Translations under genes and position numbers: made by a program
Source of the DNA: Paenibacillus illinoisensis NBRC 15959
GTDB lineage: Bacteria; Bacillota; Bacilli; Paenibacillales; Paenibacillaceae
DNA length: 64,000 nucleotides
Assembly: GCF_004000925.1 (NCBI RefSeq)
Contig: NZ_BIME01000003.1
Coordinates: 372,001-436,000 of the forward strand
Direction: 5' to 3'
Shown: positions 53,949 to 63,327 of the stretch, one piece after another
How positions within the stretch are numbered: the stretch's first letter is position 1
How the letters are laid out: each line of letters starts with the position of its first letter
The notes under the pieces: generated by a model
Seen by the model: the letters and a program-made list of their open reading frames with translations, nothing else
Database searches by the model: none
What the model was told of the DNA's origin: nothing

Positions 53949-54824
53949 CTAGATGTATTCTCCAATGAGATCTGTCTCTGTATTCCGTTCTAGTGCAGCA
54001 ATTACAGCATCGATATCCTCGTACTTACTGAACTGTTCCTTCTGGAAAACTAGTGCACCGGAGCGAATAACCGTCTGCAGCTCGTTTCCCTTTTTATCGA
54101 TAAATTGCAGATCCATCATGGCCTTCTTGATCCGTGCTGTGAGCACAGGCAAATATTCCACATTGGTCATCGGACAGATAATGACGAACCGTCCCCGGTC
54201 TACAAAAAATTTATAATCTTCGAACCGAATTTGCTTCTGAATGGTGTTCGACAGCTCAAGCAGAAACTGTGCATACCGGACGGATCCGAGTGATTCAAGA
54301 ACCAGCGGCAGAAACTCAATCTTGAACATGGCCATGCTGAATCCATACTGCTCCGAGTATCTTCTTGCCAGGTTACTCTGCTTGATAACCGTATCTGCAA
54401 GGGCCTCCTTATTGCCGAGGGTGGTATCCAGATCCAGCTCCGGATTGCGATCCTGCAGTTCCTGCAGCCGCTCCATCACACGTGCGCTTCGAACCAGACT
54501 GGCTTTAATGAAGGCGGCAACCGCCACATTGGCCGGAATTAACAGCCACCATGAGAACGTCAGTACATCCACGTTCGCGTAGGTCACAAGCCATACAAAA
54601 TAAGAAACCAGGTATACAAACCCGGCAACAACAGACACTCCGACAGGTATCACAAAACCAAGGACCAGCGCGCCAAGCGACACAATGCTAAGCATGACAT
54701 CAAGCGTGGTAAAGCTCTGATTCATGTAGATTTTGAGATAAATGACGAGCTGCTGAATAACAGCTAATCCAATCAGACTGGCATATCCCCATGCGATACG
54801 CTGGATAGGTGCTTTGTTTCTCAT
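53949..54824 (-). CDS. Membrane c-di-GMP receptor with degenerate GGDEF domain (YdaK-like)
   Basis: The 291-residue protein has about four membrane helices in residues 8-105, a short coiled coil, then a GGDEF fold in which the active-site motif is replaced by DRGRF, so it should not make c-di-GMP. The inhibitory-site motif RFED (RxxD) is kept exactly five residues before it, the spacing used to bind c-di-GMP. B. subtilis YdaK (283 residues) is such a receptor controlling a polysaccharide synthase. RBS GAGAAGGA precedes ATG 54824. Confidence 0.85.
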   Translation of the reverse strand: MRNKAPIQRIAWGYASLIGLAVIQQLVIYLKIYMNQSFTTLDVMLSIVSLGALVLGFVIPVGVSVVAGFVYLVSYFVWLVTYANVDVLTFSWWLLIPANVAVAAFIKASLVRSARVMERLQELQDRNPELDLDTTLGNKEALADTVIKQSNLARRYSEQYGFSMAMFKIEFLPLVLESLGSVRYAQFLLELSNTIQKQIRFEDYKFFVDRGRFVIICPMTNVEYLPVLTARIKKAMMDLQFIDKKGNELQTVIRSGALVFQKEQFSKYEDIDAVIAALERNTETDLIGEYI

Positions 54825-54937
54825 AGTTTCCTTCTCTCCGATGGTTTAAGTTATGTCCTCTAGTAATCCGCCAATATATGACATCATTAGACAATGGTAT
54901 CCTACCATATCTATACCCAAATAAGAATACAAATCTA

Positions 54938-56056
54938 TTACTTTTTAAGGAACTTCTGTAATTCAGTCTCTCCAAGTAAAGGGAACAGATTATCAAACAT
55001 ATGGGTGTTCCCATCAAACACATATCCTCCCGGATAAGCCCCATCCTGACCACGCATCGTGATCATATGGTTATACAGCTGTTTGGCCCATTTTGGATCA
55101 CCGGTGCGCACGGCAAGCAAGATGGCGAGTCCATATACGGAAGGCGATTCATAGTTTACCGCAGGTGTACGATTGGTACGAACATACTGTCCGGGCAGCT
55201 GATGACGGTCTTGGAATTCCTTTTTCAAAAAAGAAATCAGCTTATCCGGTTTCCGGCTGGTCTGGGCTAGATGGTTCGCTACGATGAGCTGATCAATCAG
55301 GTTTACCTTGTCATCATATGTAAACTCCTGGGTTACAACGTTGAATGTTTTGGGATAGAACACTCCGTCATCGGGCATATTTTGAAGCAAATTCTCATAC
55401 TTGGCGTATGTCCCAGGCTGCAGCATCTCGTGTTTTTCCATCTGCTCGAGTGCCGGCAAGTCCACATATACCAAGCTCAACGTATCCGGGGAATACCCTC
55501 CTGCAAAGTCATGAAAATCAACAAAATATCCTTCATTCTGTACAGATTGGCTCAAGGTACGGGAGATCTCGGCAGCCGTGGTCAACTTCGCATCTCTGCC
55601 CTGCTGCCATTTATCCGCAGCCTTCAATAAGGCGTCTATAATTCGAAAATCATCACCAAGTGCATTCGTCGTTACGTGGGACTTGCCTTCCTTGTCCAGT
55701 TTCCAGGCAATATACTTTTGAGGCATCAGAAAGTAAGTCGTCAGCAGATCATAGCTCTGTTCAAACAATGACTGATCGTTCTTGGCCACCGCATATTGCA
55801 TCCACAAACCCAGTGATTCCGACAATGCCTCCCTGCCGGCAACAATGTCTGCCTGCTCTGAAGCAGCATCCTGCAAATAGGAAGCCAGCGTGCTGTTCGG
55901 ATTGGTCATATGGTTCTGAACAAATGCCACCGTCGGGGACACCTCGTTCATCACAAACCTCTCCTTCATGTACAGAAATGACAAGGCAATAATACTGACT
56001 GCAATAACGGATAGTGCCACCAGCCACGTCAGTCTTCTACGCTTGATGCTCTTCAT
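54938..56056 (-). CDS. YdaJ-like glycosyl-hydrolase-family-8-fold protein
   Basis: The 372-residue protein has an N-terminal membrane anchor (about 10-30) and an extracytoplasmic (alpha/alpha)6-type domain with LSESLGLWMQYAVAKND near its start and FHDFAGGYSPDTLSLVYVDLPAL and ESPSVYGLAILLAV later. It resembles B. subtilis YdaJ (356), a GH8-like protein of the exopolysaccharide operon that may trim the nascent chain. ATG 56056 follows AGGAGGCAATC; the longer open frame upstream lacks a binding site. It is first in the cluster. Confidence 0.82.
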   Translation of the reverse strand: MKSIKRRRLTWLVALSVIAVSIIALSFLYMKERFVMNEVSPTVAFVQNHMTNPNSTLASYLQDAASEQADIVAGREALSESLGLWMQYAVAKNDQSLFEQSYDLLTTYFLMPQKYIAWKLDKEGKSHVTTNALGDDFRIIDALLKAADKWQQGRDAKLTTAAEISRTLSQSVQNEGYFVDFHDFAGGYSPDTLSLVYVDLPALEQMEKHEMLQPGTYAKYENLLQNMPDDGVFYPKTFNVVTQEFTYDDKVNLIDQLIVANHLAQTSRKPDKLISFLKKEFQDRHQLPGQYVRTNRTPAVNYESPSVYGLAILLAVRTGDPKWAKQLYNHMITMRGQDGAYPGGYVFDGNTHMFDNLFPLLGETELQKFLKK

Positions 56057-56157
56057 GATTGCCTCCTGTGCGATTAATCCTGTGGAATGTTGATTCTTTT
56101 CCTTGAAATAAGCTCGGCTATGGTCTGGGATGCAGGAATCAAGGATAGGGGCTCTGC

Positions 56158-56634
56158 TCATTCGGACTCGTTCATGTAGGCCCGGCGGCCGCCCTTTTTG
56201 ACAAACTTCCAATCGACTTCGATATTATGACGCATCCGCCGCAGAAGGTTGACCGCCAGCTCAATCTCTTCCTCTGTCAGTCCCTCCAGCGTAACCTGGT
56301 CAGAATGCACTCCCTCTTTTTGAATAAAAGCCCAGGCATCCAGTCCGGCCTCTGTTGGATATAACTGCTTGTTCTTTTTATTACCCAATGCCGACTTCTT
56401 GACGATAAACCCGTCCGCCTCCAACTTGCTGATCGCTCTGGCTGCCGTGGTTCGGTCCACCTTGATCATCTCAGCCAGCTGGTTAGGAATGATGCCAGGG
56501 TTCTCGCATATGCGATACAGATACAAATACTGTCCACGAGAGAGGTTCAAATGTTGAAATTCAACATTGCTGATGGAATCCAAACAACGTGCGATCATGC
56601 CGATCTCGCGCAGCACTTCTTTTTTCTCAATCAT
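56158..56634 (-). CDS. MarR-family transcriptional regulator
   Basis: The 158-residue protein has a MarR winged helix: LTRGQYL-type dimer helix (visible as LSRGQYLYLYRICENPG), IIPNQLAEMIKVDRTTAARAISKLEADGFI and the wing NKKNKQLYPTEAG. ATG 56634 (AGAGGG about 10 bases away) is preferred over the in-frame GTG at 56643. It diverges from the GNAT gene, and a perfect dyad lies in between. Confidence 0.88.
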   Translation of the reverse strand: MIEKKEVLREIGMIARCLDSISNVEFQHLNLSRGQYLYLYRICENPGIIPNQLAEMIKVDRTTAARAISKLEADGFIVKKSALGNKKNKQLYPTEAGLDAWAFIQKEGVHSDQVTLEGLTEEEIELAVNLLRRMRHNIEVDWKFVKKGGRRAYMNESE

Positions 56635-56658
56635 TGTACGCACACCCTCTTATCATTT

Positions 56659-56674
56659 TGTTGCATTCGCAACA
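56659..56674. promoter_or_regulatory. MarR operator-like dyad
   Basis: TGTTGC-ATTC-GCAACA is a perfect 6-bp inverted repeat 25 bases upstream of the MarR start codon, between the divergent MarR and GNAT genes. Confidence 0.5.
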
Positions 56675-56810
56675 TAATTAGTGATATAACTAAAATTAAC
56701 TCATCTTAAAAGTGAACGATGAAATTTTGCTTCTTTTGAGGATCTTATTTGCTTTTGTACCAGTTTACCATGCCAGAATGACATTACTATCGGCCAAAGG
56801 AGAAACATTC

Positions 56811-57251
56811 ATGAATACCACTATTGTAGAAGTTGATAATCAGGAACTGCTCGATGCCTGCTTCGGCATTCGTACCGCTATCTTTGTGGAAGAGCAAGGG
56901 GTTCCTGCCGAAGATGAATTCGACGCCTATGATGCGCTCGGCACTGAAGCCCGTCATATTCTCCTCTACGTGGACGGCGTACCCGCCGCTTCCTCCAGAT
57001 TGCGCATTGTGGAGAATGTCGCCAAGCTGGAACGGATCTGTGTGATGATGGATTATCGCAAACATGGCCTCGGCCGTGTGCTGATCGATAAACTCGAGCA
57101 AATGGCTCTGGATCAAGGGCTGAAGAAGGCCAAGCTGCATGCCCAGGTTCAAGCTTCCGGGTTCTATGAACGTCTTGGATATGCCGCAGCCTCCGATGTG
57201 TTTATGGAGGATGGCATTCCCCATCTGTTAATGACCAAACAGCTCAAATAG
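56811..57251 (+). CDS. GNAT-family N-acetyltransferase (YjcF/ElaA-like)
   Basis: The 146-residue protein has the GNAT fold with IRTAIFVEEQGVPAEDEFDAYD near the N-terminus and the acetyl-CoA loop region ICVMMDYRKHGLGRVLIDKLE, where the usual Q/RxxGxG/A reads RKHGLG. It ends YERLGYAAASDVFMEDGIPHLLM. The substrate is unknown. ATG 56811 follows AAAGGAG. It is probably controlled by the divergent MarR protein. Confidence 0.9.
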   Translation: MNTTIVEVDNQELLDACFGIRTAIFVEEQGVPAEDEFDAYDALGTEARHILLYVDGVPAASSRLRIVENVAKLERICVMMDYRKHGLGRVLIDKLEQMALDQGLKKAKLHAQVQASGFYERLGYAAASDVFMEDGIPHLLMTKQLK

Positions 57252-57256
57252 ATATT

Positions 57257-57304
57257 AAAAAACGCCTCTGTACTCACTTTTTCAGTGAGATACGGAGGCG
57301 TTTT
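57257..57304. terminator. Bidirectional terminator between GNAT and rlmN
   Basis: AAAACGCCTC pairs with GAGGCGTTTT around an inner ACTCACT/AGTGAGT stem. T runs exist on both strands. Confidence 0.9.
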
Positions 57305-57350
57305 GCCTACGTGCACTATAACGATGCCGCACCAATCATCTCAAGGGGAG

Positions 57351-58445
57351 TTACCCCATAGCCAGGCGATCTGGCTGTGATTCAGCGGCATTGTTTTTCA
57401 TCTGTTTACTGCGCAGTTGACCGCAGGCAGCATCAATGTCGGTACCGTGTTCCATACGTACCGTGGAGTTGATGTTATTTTTCTTAAGTGTGTCATAGAA
57501 GCCCAGAATCGATTCTTCCGTACTCCGCTGATACTGACTATGCTCATCAACCGGATTGTATGGAATCAGATTGACGCTAACCATGCTCTTACGGCTGGAC
57601 AACAGTTCAGCCAGCTCGGCTGCATGCTCCCGTTGATCGTTAACATCCCGAAGCAAAATATATTCAAACATGATGCGTTTGTTCGTGGTAGCCAAATAAT
57701 AATCCACTGCATCCATCAGCTGTTCAATCGGGAAGGCCCGGTTAATCTTCATGATGTGTGTTCGCAGTTCGTTATTCGGCGCATGCAAGGAGATTGCCAG
57801 ATTAACCTGCAAACTGCTGTCTGCAAATTCCTTAATCTTGTCAGGCAAACCACTTGTGGATACAGTGATACGTTTGGCAGCAAGGGCCAGCCCCTTACGA
57901 TCCTTGATCACTTCGATGAAATTACTCATGTTCTCGAAATTATCAAACGGTTCACCAATCCCCATCACGACAACGTTGGTTACCCGCTCGCCTTGACCCG
58001 CTACATCCAGGTGCCGCTGTACATGCATGATCTGCTCCACAATCTCTCCTGCGGACAGGTCACGGCTTTTCTTAATCAATCCGCTTGCGCAGAAGCTGCA
58101 GCCAATATTACAGCCCACTTGGGTCGTTACACAGACGGTAAGACCGTATTTTTGACGCATCAATACCGTCTCAATCAGGTTGCCGTCCTGCATTCGCAGC
58201 AGAAACTTCACCGTACCGTCTGCCGACTCCTGCTTCACGTGTTCGCTCATCGAGTTCATCGTGAAGTGTTCAGAGAGAACATCCAGACATTCCTGACGCA
58301 CATCGTTCATCTCGGAAAAATCATGTGCGCGCTCTTGATATAACCATTCCCAGATCCGGGAAGCACGGGATTTCTTCTGCCCATGCTCCGGTAACCAGGA
58401 ACGAAGTTGCTCTAATGTTAATCCATAAATGGATGATTTGTTCAT
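57351..58445 (-). CDS. rlmN: Radical SAM 23S rRNA (adenine2503-C2)-methyltransferase, RlmN
   Basis: The 364-residue enzyme methylates C2 of A2503 in 23S rRNA, and A37 of some tRNAs. The radical-SAM cluster is CNIGCSFC; the catalytic methyl-carrying cysteines are the one in ACGQLRSK near the C-terminus and the one before the cluster helix (VCVTTQVGC). [11 protein letters not shown] and [12 protein letters not shown] are family blocks. The wording ([17 protein letters not shown]) resembles the streptococcal RlmN group rather than the usual Bacillus type, so it may be a second copy. ATG 58445 follows AAGAGGAC. Confidence 0.9.
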   Translation of the reverse strand: MNKSSIYGLTLEQLRSWLPEHGQKKSRASRIWEWLYQERAHDFSEMNDVRQECLDVLSEHFTMNSMSEHVKQESADGTVKFLLRMQDGNLIETVLMRQKYGLTVCVTTQVGCNIGCSFCASGLIKKSRDLSAGEIVEQIMHVQRHLDVAGQGERVTNVVVMGIGEPFDNFENMSNFIEVIKDRKGLALAAKRITVSTSGLPDKIKEFADSSLQVNLAISLHAPNNELRTHIMKINRAFPIEQLMDAVDYYLATTNKRIMFEYILLRDVNDQREHAAELAELLSSRKSMVSVNLIPYNPVDEHSQYQRSTEESILGFYDTLKKNNINSTVRMEHGTDIDAACGQLRSKQMKNNAAESQPDRLAMG

Positions 58446-58492
58446 TGTATAGTCCTCTTTTCGCAAAAAGCATATGGCTTATCGGTCCTACC

Positions 58493-58569
58493 AAAAAACC
58501 TCTACTCTGTATTGTCCCAAAATTATCGAGGGAACACAAGGGCTTTTGCATTTCTTCCAAGAGGTTTTA
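58493..58569 (-). terminator. Terminator or leader attenuator between the NSS transporter and rlmN
   Basis: On the minus strand AAAACCTCT (right arm, 58560-58568) pairs with AGAGGTTTTTT (58493-58503). The large loop holds a small TCCC/GGGA stem. It ends the transporter transcript and lies about 50 bases before rlmN, so attenuation of rlmN is possible. Confidence 0.55.
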
Positions 58570-58622
58570 GCTATGGCAAATCTGCACAATGCACATCGTT
58601 TCCCCTTACCCGGTCTTCACGA

Positions 58623-59978
58623 TTAGAAGTGAATGATACCGGATGTGTGCAGCAGCACGAGAACGACGAGAATGGGTGCCACATAACGCAGCATGAACAA
58701 CCAAATCCGGAACCAGCCTGCATTCAGGCCTGAAGCCTCTGCAGCCTTTTTCCAGAAGTAACCCGCAAAGATCGTCACAAGCAATCCGCCGATAGGCAGC
58801 AGAATGTTGGACGCCACAAAGTCCATCCAGTCGAACACACTCTTCGAACCAATGGTCCATTCAGGCAGCAAGCCCAGTGACAATACAGAAGGCAAGCCGA
58901 CGATGAAAACAGCCAGCGAGATCACCCATACGGCACGGCTTCTGCTCCAGGACAACCGTTCCATGAAGTATTTCACCGGAACCTCAAGCAAGGATACGGC
59001 CGATGTCAGTGCTGCGATTGCCAGCAGGATGAAGAATAGTCCACCAAACAAGAACCCGAGCGGCATAGCCGAGAACGCAGCTGGAAGAGCTACGAAAATA
59101 AGCGAAGGCCCTTGGTCCGGTGCAATACCAAACGAAAATGTCGTTGGGAAGATGATCAGACCAGCAATAAATGCATAGATCAGGTCACCCGCGCCGACAG
59201 CGACAGTTGCCGCACCCAGCGATTGATTTTTATCAACATAGGAACCATAAGTCACCAGGATACCCATTCCGAGCGACAGGGAGAAAAAGGCATGTCCAAG
59301 CGCAACCAGCGCTGACTCAGTCGTAAGCTGCGAGAAATCGGGATTCAGGAAAAAGGAAACTCCCGCACCCGCTCCAGGCAGAGTCACTGCCCGAATCATC
59401 AGGATAATGAGCAGAACCAGCATGGCTGGAATCAGCACCTTGTTGAATTTCTCAATTCCGTTGGATACCCCTTTGGCTACAATCCAGCCTGTAATCAGGA
59501 CTGAAATCAGCTGCCACATGATCGGCAGATATCCGCCTACAAAGGAACCAAACTGCCCGGCATAATCCGGATTATCAAACAATGTACCGCTAAAAGAGGT
59601 CACAGCGTACTGCAGCGTCCAGCCTGCAATAATAACGTAGAAGGAAAGGATGATAAACGGTGTCAGTACTTGCAGTAATCCTGCCGCAAGCCAGCCCTTA
59701 TGTCCACCAGCCTTGATAAATGCCGTAGCGGCGCTGCCTCTGCCACTGCGTCCGATGGCAAGCTCTGCAAGCAGAACGGGCAGACCAATAAGCAATAGAC
59801 AGACGATAAAGAGCAGGAAAAACGCAGCTCCCCCATTTTCCCCCGTAATATAAGGGAATTTCCACATGTTGCCCAGACCAACCGAACTACCGATGGCGGC
59901 TAGGATAAACCCGGCGCGTGAGAAGCGCTCACCTTTGCCAGTATTGTCTTGCTCCAGGTTTGACTTACTAAAATTCAT
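58623..59978 (-). CDS. Sodium-dependent neurotransmitter-symporter-family (NSS) transporter
   Basis: The 451-residue protein has about 11-12 membrane helices and moves an amino acid with sodium. The NSS signature of helix 1 is clear: FSRAGFILAAIGSSVGLGNMWKFPYITGENGG, with the unwound GNMW. Helix 6 reads AFFSLSLGMGILVTYGSY. The final region lacks the long animal C-tail. GGAG precedes ATG 59978. The substrate cannot be read. Confidence 0.93.
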   Translation of the reverse strand: MNFSKSNLEQDNTGKGERFSRAGFILAAIGSSVGLGNMWKFPYITGENGGAAFFLLFIVCLLLIGLPVLLAELAIGRSGRGSAATAFIKAGGHKGWLAAGLLQVLTPFIILSFYVIIAGWTLQYAVTSFSGTLFDNPDYAGQFGSFVGGYLPIMWQLISVLITGWIVAKGVSNGIEKFNKVLIPAMLVLLIILMIRAVTLPGAGAGVSFFLNPDFSQLTTESALVALGHAFFSLSLGMGILVTYGSYVDKNQSLGAATVAVGAGDLIYAFIAGLIIFPTTFSFGIAPDQGPSLIFVALPAAFSAMPLGFLFGGLFFILLAIAALTSAVSLLEVPVKYFMERLSWSRSRAVWVISLAVFIVGLPSVLSLGLLPEWTIGSKSVFDWMDFVASNILLPIGGLLVTIFAGYFWKKAAEASGLNAGWFRIWLFMLRYVAPILVVLVLLHTSGIIHF

Positions 59979-60214
59979 CGTATCTACTCCATCACTTTAA
60001 AGTTTTCCCGTAATTATATAACACTCCTCGTGTCAGGTCATTCGAAAATCGAAATTTATCGAAATGTTATTTATTTACATTCGAGAGAAAGGTTATTTTT
60101 ATTAAATATTCCCCTACATATCAGTATGGGATAAATTCAGACACTCCAACCCCTTGCATTATATTACACATCATGAAGACTTCCGATAACCTTTTAAATG
60201 ACTGTTTTTGGGCA

Positions 60215-60262
60215 CAAAAAAAGGATTGCGCCCGCCATTCACATGGCAGCAACGTAATCCTT
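60215..60262 (-). terminator. Terminator after greA
   Basis: On the minus strand AAGGATT pairs with AATCCTT around a GC-rich inner stem, followed by seven T residues. Confidence 0.85.
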
Positions 60263-60275
60263 ATTTGATCAGTTG

Positions 60276-60755
60276 TTAGTTCGATCTGATCTCAAGCAAC
60301 TCATATTTGATAACACCCATCGGTGCATTGACATGAATGACGCTGCCTACTTCTTTGCCCACAATCTCCTTGCCGAGTGGGCTTTCGTAGGAAATTTTGT
60401 TATTTGCCACATCGGCTTCGGCTGGACCAACCAGTTGATATTCAATCTTTTCTGCAAATTCAATATCATTCAGCAGCACGATTGAGCCAATGCTCACCTT
60501 GTTGGAGTCGATATTATCCGAACTAATCACTCTTGCCTTGGTCAGCATCTTCTCCAGAATCAAAATGCGGGTTTCCATAAATGCCTGATCATCTTTGGCT
60601 GAATGATACTCACTATTTTCCTTCAGGTCACCGTAACTGATCGCAAGCTTCAGACGCTCGGCCAACTCTTTACGCTTCACCGTCTTCAATTCCCTCAGTT
60701 CGTCCTCCAGCTTTTCCAAGCCTTCCTGTGTCAAAATTACTTCATCATTAGCCAT
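60276..60755 (-). CDS. greA: Transcription elongation factor GreA
   Basis: The 159-residue factor rescues arrested RNA polymerase by stimulating transcript cleavage. The N-terminal coiled coil (about 8-75) holds the acidic tip DLKENSEYHSAKDDQ. The C-terminal FKBP-like domain starts near VSIGSIV and includes ISYESPLGKEIVGKEVG. RBS TAGGAG precedes ATG 60755. It is monocistronic here; a second GreA copy elsewhere cannot be excluded. Confidence 0.95.
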   Translation of the reverse strand: MANDEVILTQEGLEKLEDELRELKTVKRKELAERLKLAISYGDLKENSEYHSAKDDQAFMETRILILEKMLTKARVISSDNIDSNKVSIGSIVLLNDIEFAEKIEYQLVGPAEADVANNKISYESPLGKEIVGKEVGSVIHVNAPMGVIKYELLEIRSN

Positions 60756-60990
60756 TTTTCCATCTCCTAATCCTGCTTTCTATCTATATTCTAACCTATA
60801 TCCCCTCCAAACGGTTAACATACCCCCGAAAAAAGAATTTCATCCTCCACTATATAGATGCTGTCTCAATTGTACCGGTACAATCTGAGTAAACGTGAGT
60901 ATCCATTTTCACTTGTCACTTCTACAATAAAATCATGGCCTTTTCGCTTCCTTTAAGAATGGCCGACTAACCGATTTGAGGTGATCCCGC

Positions 60991-61860
60991 TTGAACACAT
61001 TGACAGATTCAGAACTGAAGTCCTATCTGAAACGGATCCACATTGATGATATTAAACCGGCAACATTGGAATTTTTGTCAGAACTTCATCGTGCACATGT
61101 ACAATACCTTTCATGGCAAACGATAGATATCTTTACAGGACGCCCGGAGGCAATCGATCTTGTCAATTCAGTCCGACTTGTCCTGCAAGGACGCAGCGGG
61201 TACTGCTTCCATCTCAATGGCGCATTTAGCATCCTGCTTCGTTCTCTCGGCTATGAAGTACAGTGGCATCGCGCGGGAGTGCAGCCCCATGGAGAGCAGC
61301 CGCGTGTGAATTCGTTCCATCTTGGCCTGTCCGTACTCCTACCTGAAGCTGGACCTGAGACCGAACGCTGGATCGTCGATGTTGGCCTGGGTGGCATGCC
61401 CTTCGAGCCTCTGCCACTTCGTTATGAGGTTTATGGAGAGGCTCCTTTCACCTACAACTTAACCTCATCCAGCGTTGCTTCTGAGGGATGGCGACTTGAA
61501 TACGAACCTCATGGACCCAGTGAGGGCGTAGACTATGCTCCAGAGGTAATCCATACCCTGGATGAGTTTATCACCAACCATCATTTCTACAGTCAATCAG
61601 CCGAATCGCCATGGCATAATGTTTTCCTGCTTCGCCAGCGGAATGCTGTGGCCAGCAACGAGCTGCGTGGATGCATGCTGCGAACCCATACCGCAGAAGG
61701 CATTCATAAAACCGAAATAGAGAGCTATACAGCCTGGAGAGAGGTGTTGGAAGGAGTCTTTTATGAACCGTTGGTACGCTACAGTGAACTGGAGCGCGTG
61801 GAGATGTGGGAACGCATTCGAGCTGGACATGAGGAGTGGAAGAGAACACAACAGGTGTAA
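60991..61860 (+). CDS. Arylamine N-acetyltransferase (NAT)
   Basis: The 289-residue acetyl-CoA-dependent enzyme has the catalytic triad visible: Cys in RSGYCFHLNG, His in NSFHLGL and Asp in WIVDVGLGG. The usual RGGYCFExN reads RSGYCFHLN. Members acetylate arylamines or hydrazines, and some serve antibiotic amide synthesis. The start codon is TTG 60991 after GAGGTGATC. It lies 85 bases before the phosphopantetheinyl transferase and probably shares a transcript with it. Confidence 0.9.
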   Translation: MNTLTDSELKSYLKRIHIDDIKPATLEFLSELHRAHVQYLSWQTIDIFTGRPEAIDLVNSVRLVLQGRSGYCFHLNGAFSILLRSLGYEVQWHRAGVQPHGEQPRVNSFHLGLSVLLPEAGPETERWIVDVGLGGMPFEPLPLRYEVYGEAPFTYNLTSSSVASEGWRLEYEPHGPSEGVDYAPEVIHTLDEFITNHHFYSQSAESPWHNVFLLRQRNAVASNELRGCMLRTHTAEGIHKTEIESYTAWREVLEGVFYEPLVRYSELERVEMWERIRAGHEEWKRTQQV

Positions 61861-61945
61861 GAGAAGGCGAAAACTCAACGGGAGTACAAAGGAATATAAA
61901 GGGAATCTCGCTGAACATGCCGAATATCTTGTCAGGTGATAAATC

Positions 61946-62632
61946 ATGATAAACATTCAAGTTCTGCGCATTCCAGCAGAAATTCCCAATGAAGTTTGGC
62001 ATTCGCTCCTCGCGCTCGTCTCGGCTGAGCGGCGGCAGCAAGCGTCACGTTTTGTCCATCAGGCCGACGCCTATCGTTCGGTGCTTGGGGAGACGCTGGC
62101 TCGTGTGACACTCAGCAAGTGGACTGGTGCGAGACCGGGCGATCTTGCCTTTATCCGCAATACATACGGTAAGCCTTCACTTATCAGCCATCCTGACCTG
62201 CCCTTCAATGTATCCCATTCCGGTGATTGGGTTGCCGTCATTTCAGGAGGTCACGCTCCACTCGGTGTGGATGTAGAGAAAATATCCCCCATTGATATGG
62301 CGATTGCCGAACGTTTCTTCTCTCCGTTGGAGAGCAAAAATCTGGCAGCAGAGCCCGCGGATCAGCAGCTGGAAACCTTTTATCGGCTGTGGACGCTGAA
62401 AGAAAGTTATATCAAGGCCATCGGTATGGGGTTATCCATGCCGCTAGACTCCTTTTCCATGCTGCGTGACATGGGCGGTCACTGGTATTGTCCCGAAGCA
62501 CCGACGTATCAATTCCTCAGCCAGCGTCTGGATGAGGGACATATGCTGGCAGCGACCAGTTCCGCGGCAATGGAACTGCCAACCCAGCCTGATGTGATTA
62601 CGATTGAGGAATTATATTCATTCATACTGTGA
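61946..62632 (+). CDS. 4'-phosphopantetheinyl transferase, Sfp type
   Basis: The 228-residue enzyme activates carrier-protein domains of peptide or polyketide synthases by attaching phosphopantetheine from CoA. Motifs are GKPSLISHPDLPFNVSHSGDW, LGVDVEKI (Mg-binding Asp, Glu) and YRLWTLKESYIKAIGMGL. AGGTGA precedes ATG 61946. Its closeness to MbtH and a synthetase thioesterase about 1 kb away fits a nonribosomal peptide locus. Confidence 0.92.
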   Translation: MINIQVLRIPAEIPNEVWHSLLALVSAERRQQASRFVHQADAYRSVLGETLARVTLSKWTGARPGDLAFIRNTYGKPSLISHPDLPFNVSHSGDWVAVISGGHAPLGVDVEKISPIDMAIAERFFSPLESKNLAAEPADQQLETFYRLWTLKESYIKAIGMGLSMPLDSFSMLRDMGGHWYCPEAPTYQFLSQRLDEGHMLAATSSAAMELPTQPDVITIEELYSFIL

Positions 62633-62670
62633 AGGAGGGAATTTTCATTCCTTCCTTCTTTTTTTATTTT
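62631..62670 (+). terminator. Terminator after the phosphopantetheinyl transferase gene
   Basis: GAAGGAGGGAA pairs with TTCCTTCCTTC (one wobble), followed by a long T tract. Confidence 0.88.
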
Positions 62671-62854
62671 CACCTTTAAACACATAAATTTTCAAAAAAA
62701 ATGATTACATCTTGTCCAATTAATGGTACTATAGAACCACTTGGACGAGAAATAGGAAAAACAGATCAGGCTTTTATAACTAGATTATACCTTACATACT
62801 TTTGTCGATCCCCGATTATCTCTCCGATTCATTATTTTAGAAGGAAGTGGACAA

Positions 62855-63169
62855 ATGCATATCTTTTTGCAAAACAGTGCCGGTGTAACCAAAAACGTCA
62901 AAGTTGGTTTCAGCTGGACAACATTCTTTTTCGGGTTTCTCCCTGCTCTGTTCCGTGGTGATTTGAAATGGGCTGTTATTATGTTTTTAATCGCTGCAGC
63001 TATCGGAGCCTTCACTTTTGGTATCGGGGCTTGGGTTAGCGGAATCGTATTCTCGTTCGTCTACAACAAAATTTATATCAAAGAATTGCTCGAAAAAGGC
63101 TACCGCCCTGCAAATGCTGAATCTCAAGCCGTTCTTGAGAGAACTCAAATTGTTGCCCCAGCAGCCTAA
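62855..63169 (+). CDS. Small DUF2628-like membrane protein
   Basis: The 104-residue protein begins with a soluble strand-rich segment (MHIFLQNSAGVTKNVKVGFSWTTFFFGFLPALFRGDLKWA) and has two or three membrane helices (about 25-75), followed by a short polar tail. The FSWxxFFFGFLPALFRGD pattern is typical of DUF2628-type proteins of unknown function. GAAGGAAG precedes ATG 62855. A weak promoter TTACAT-n16-TACTAT may lie near 62704-62731. It is monocistronic. Confidence 0.75.
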   Translation: MHIFLQNSAGVTKNVKVGFSWTTFFFGFLPALFRGDLKWAVIMFLIAAAIGAFTFGIGAWVSGIVFSFVYNKIYIKELLEKGYRPANAESQAVLERTQIVAPAA

Positions 63170-63251
63170 TCTATCCTTTAAAAGAAGCTTAGCAATACCG
63201 TTTTTCTAGATTCAACTTGTAGATAGTAAATAGTAAGTATGTAGAAACACC

Positions 63252-63283
63252 AAAATCCCTGGCAAATAAGCCAGGGATTTTTG
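63252..63283. terminator. Bidirectional terminator
   Basis: AAAATCCCTGGC pairs perfectly with GCCAGGGATTTT around a six-base loop. It separates the DUF2628-like gene from the convergent MbtH gene. Confidence 0.9.
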
Positions 63284-63327
63284 ATATTTATTTATACTGA
63301 CAATGGCCTTGGGATGCAGCCGGAGTC

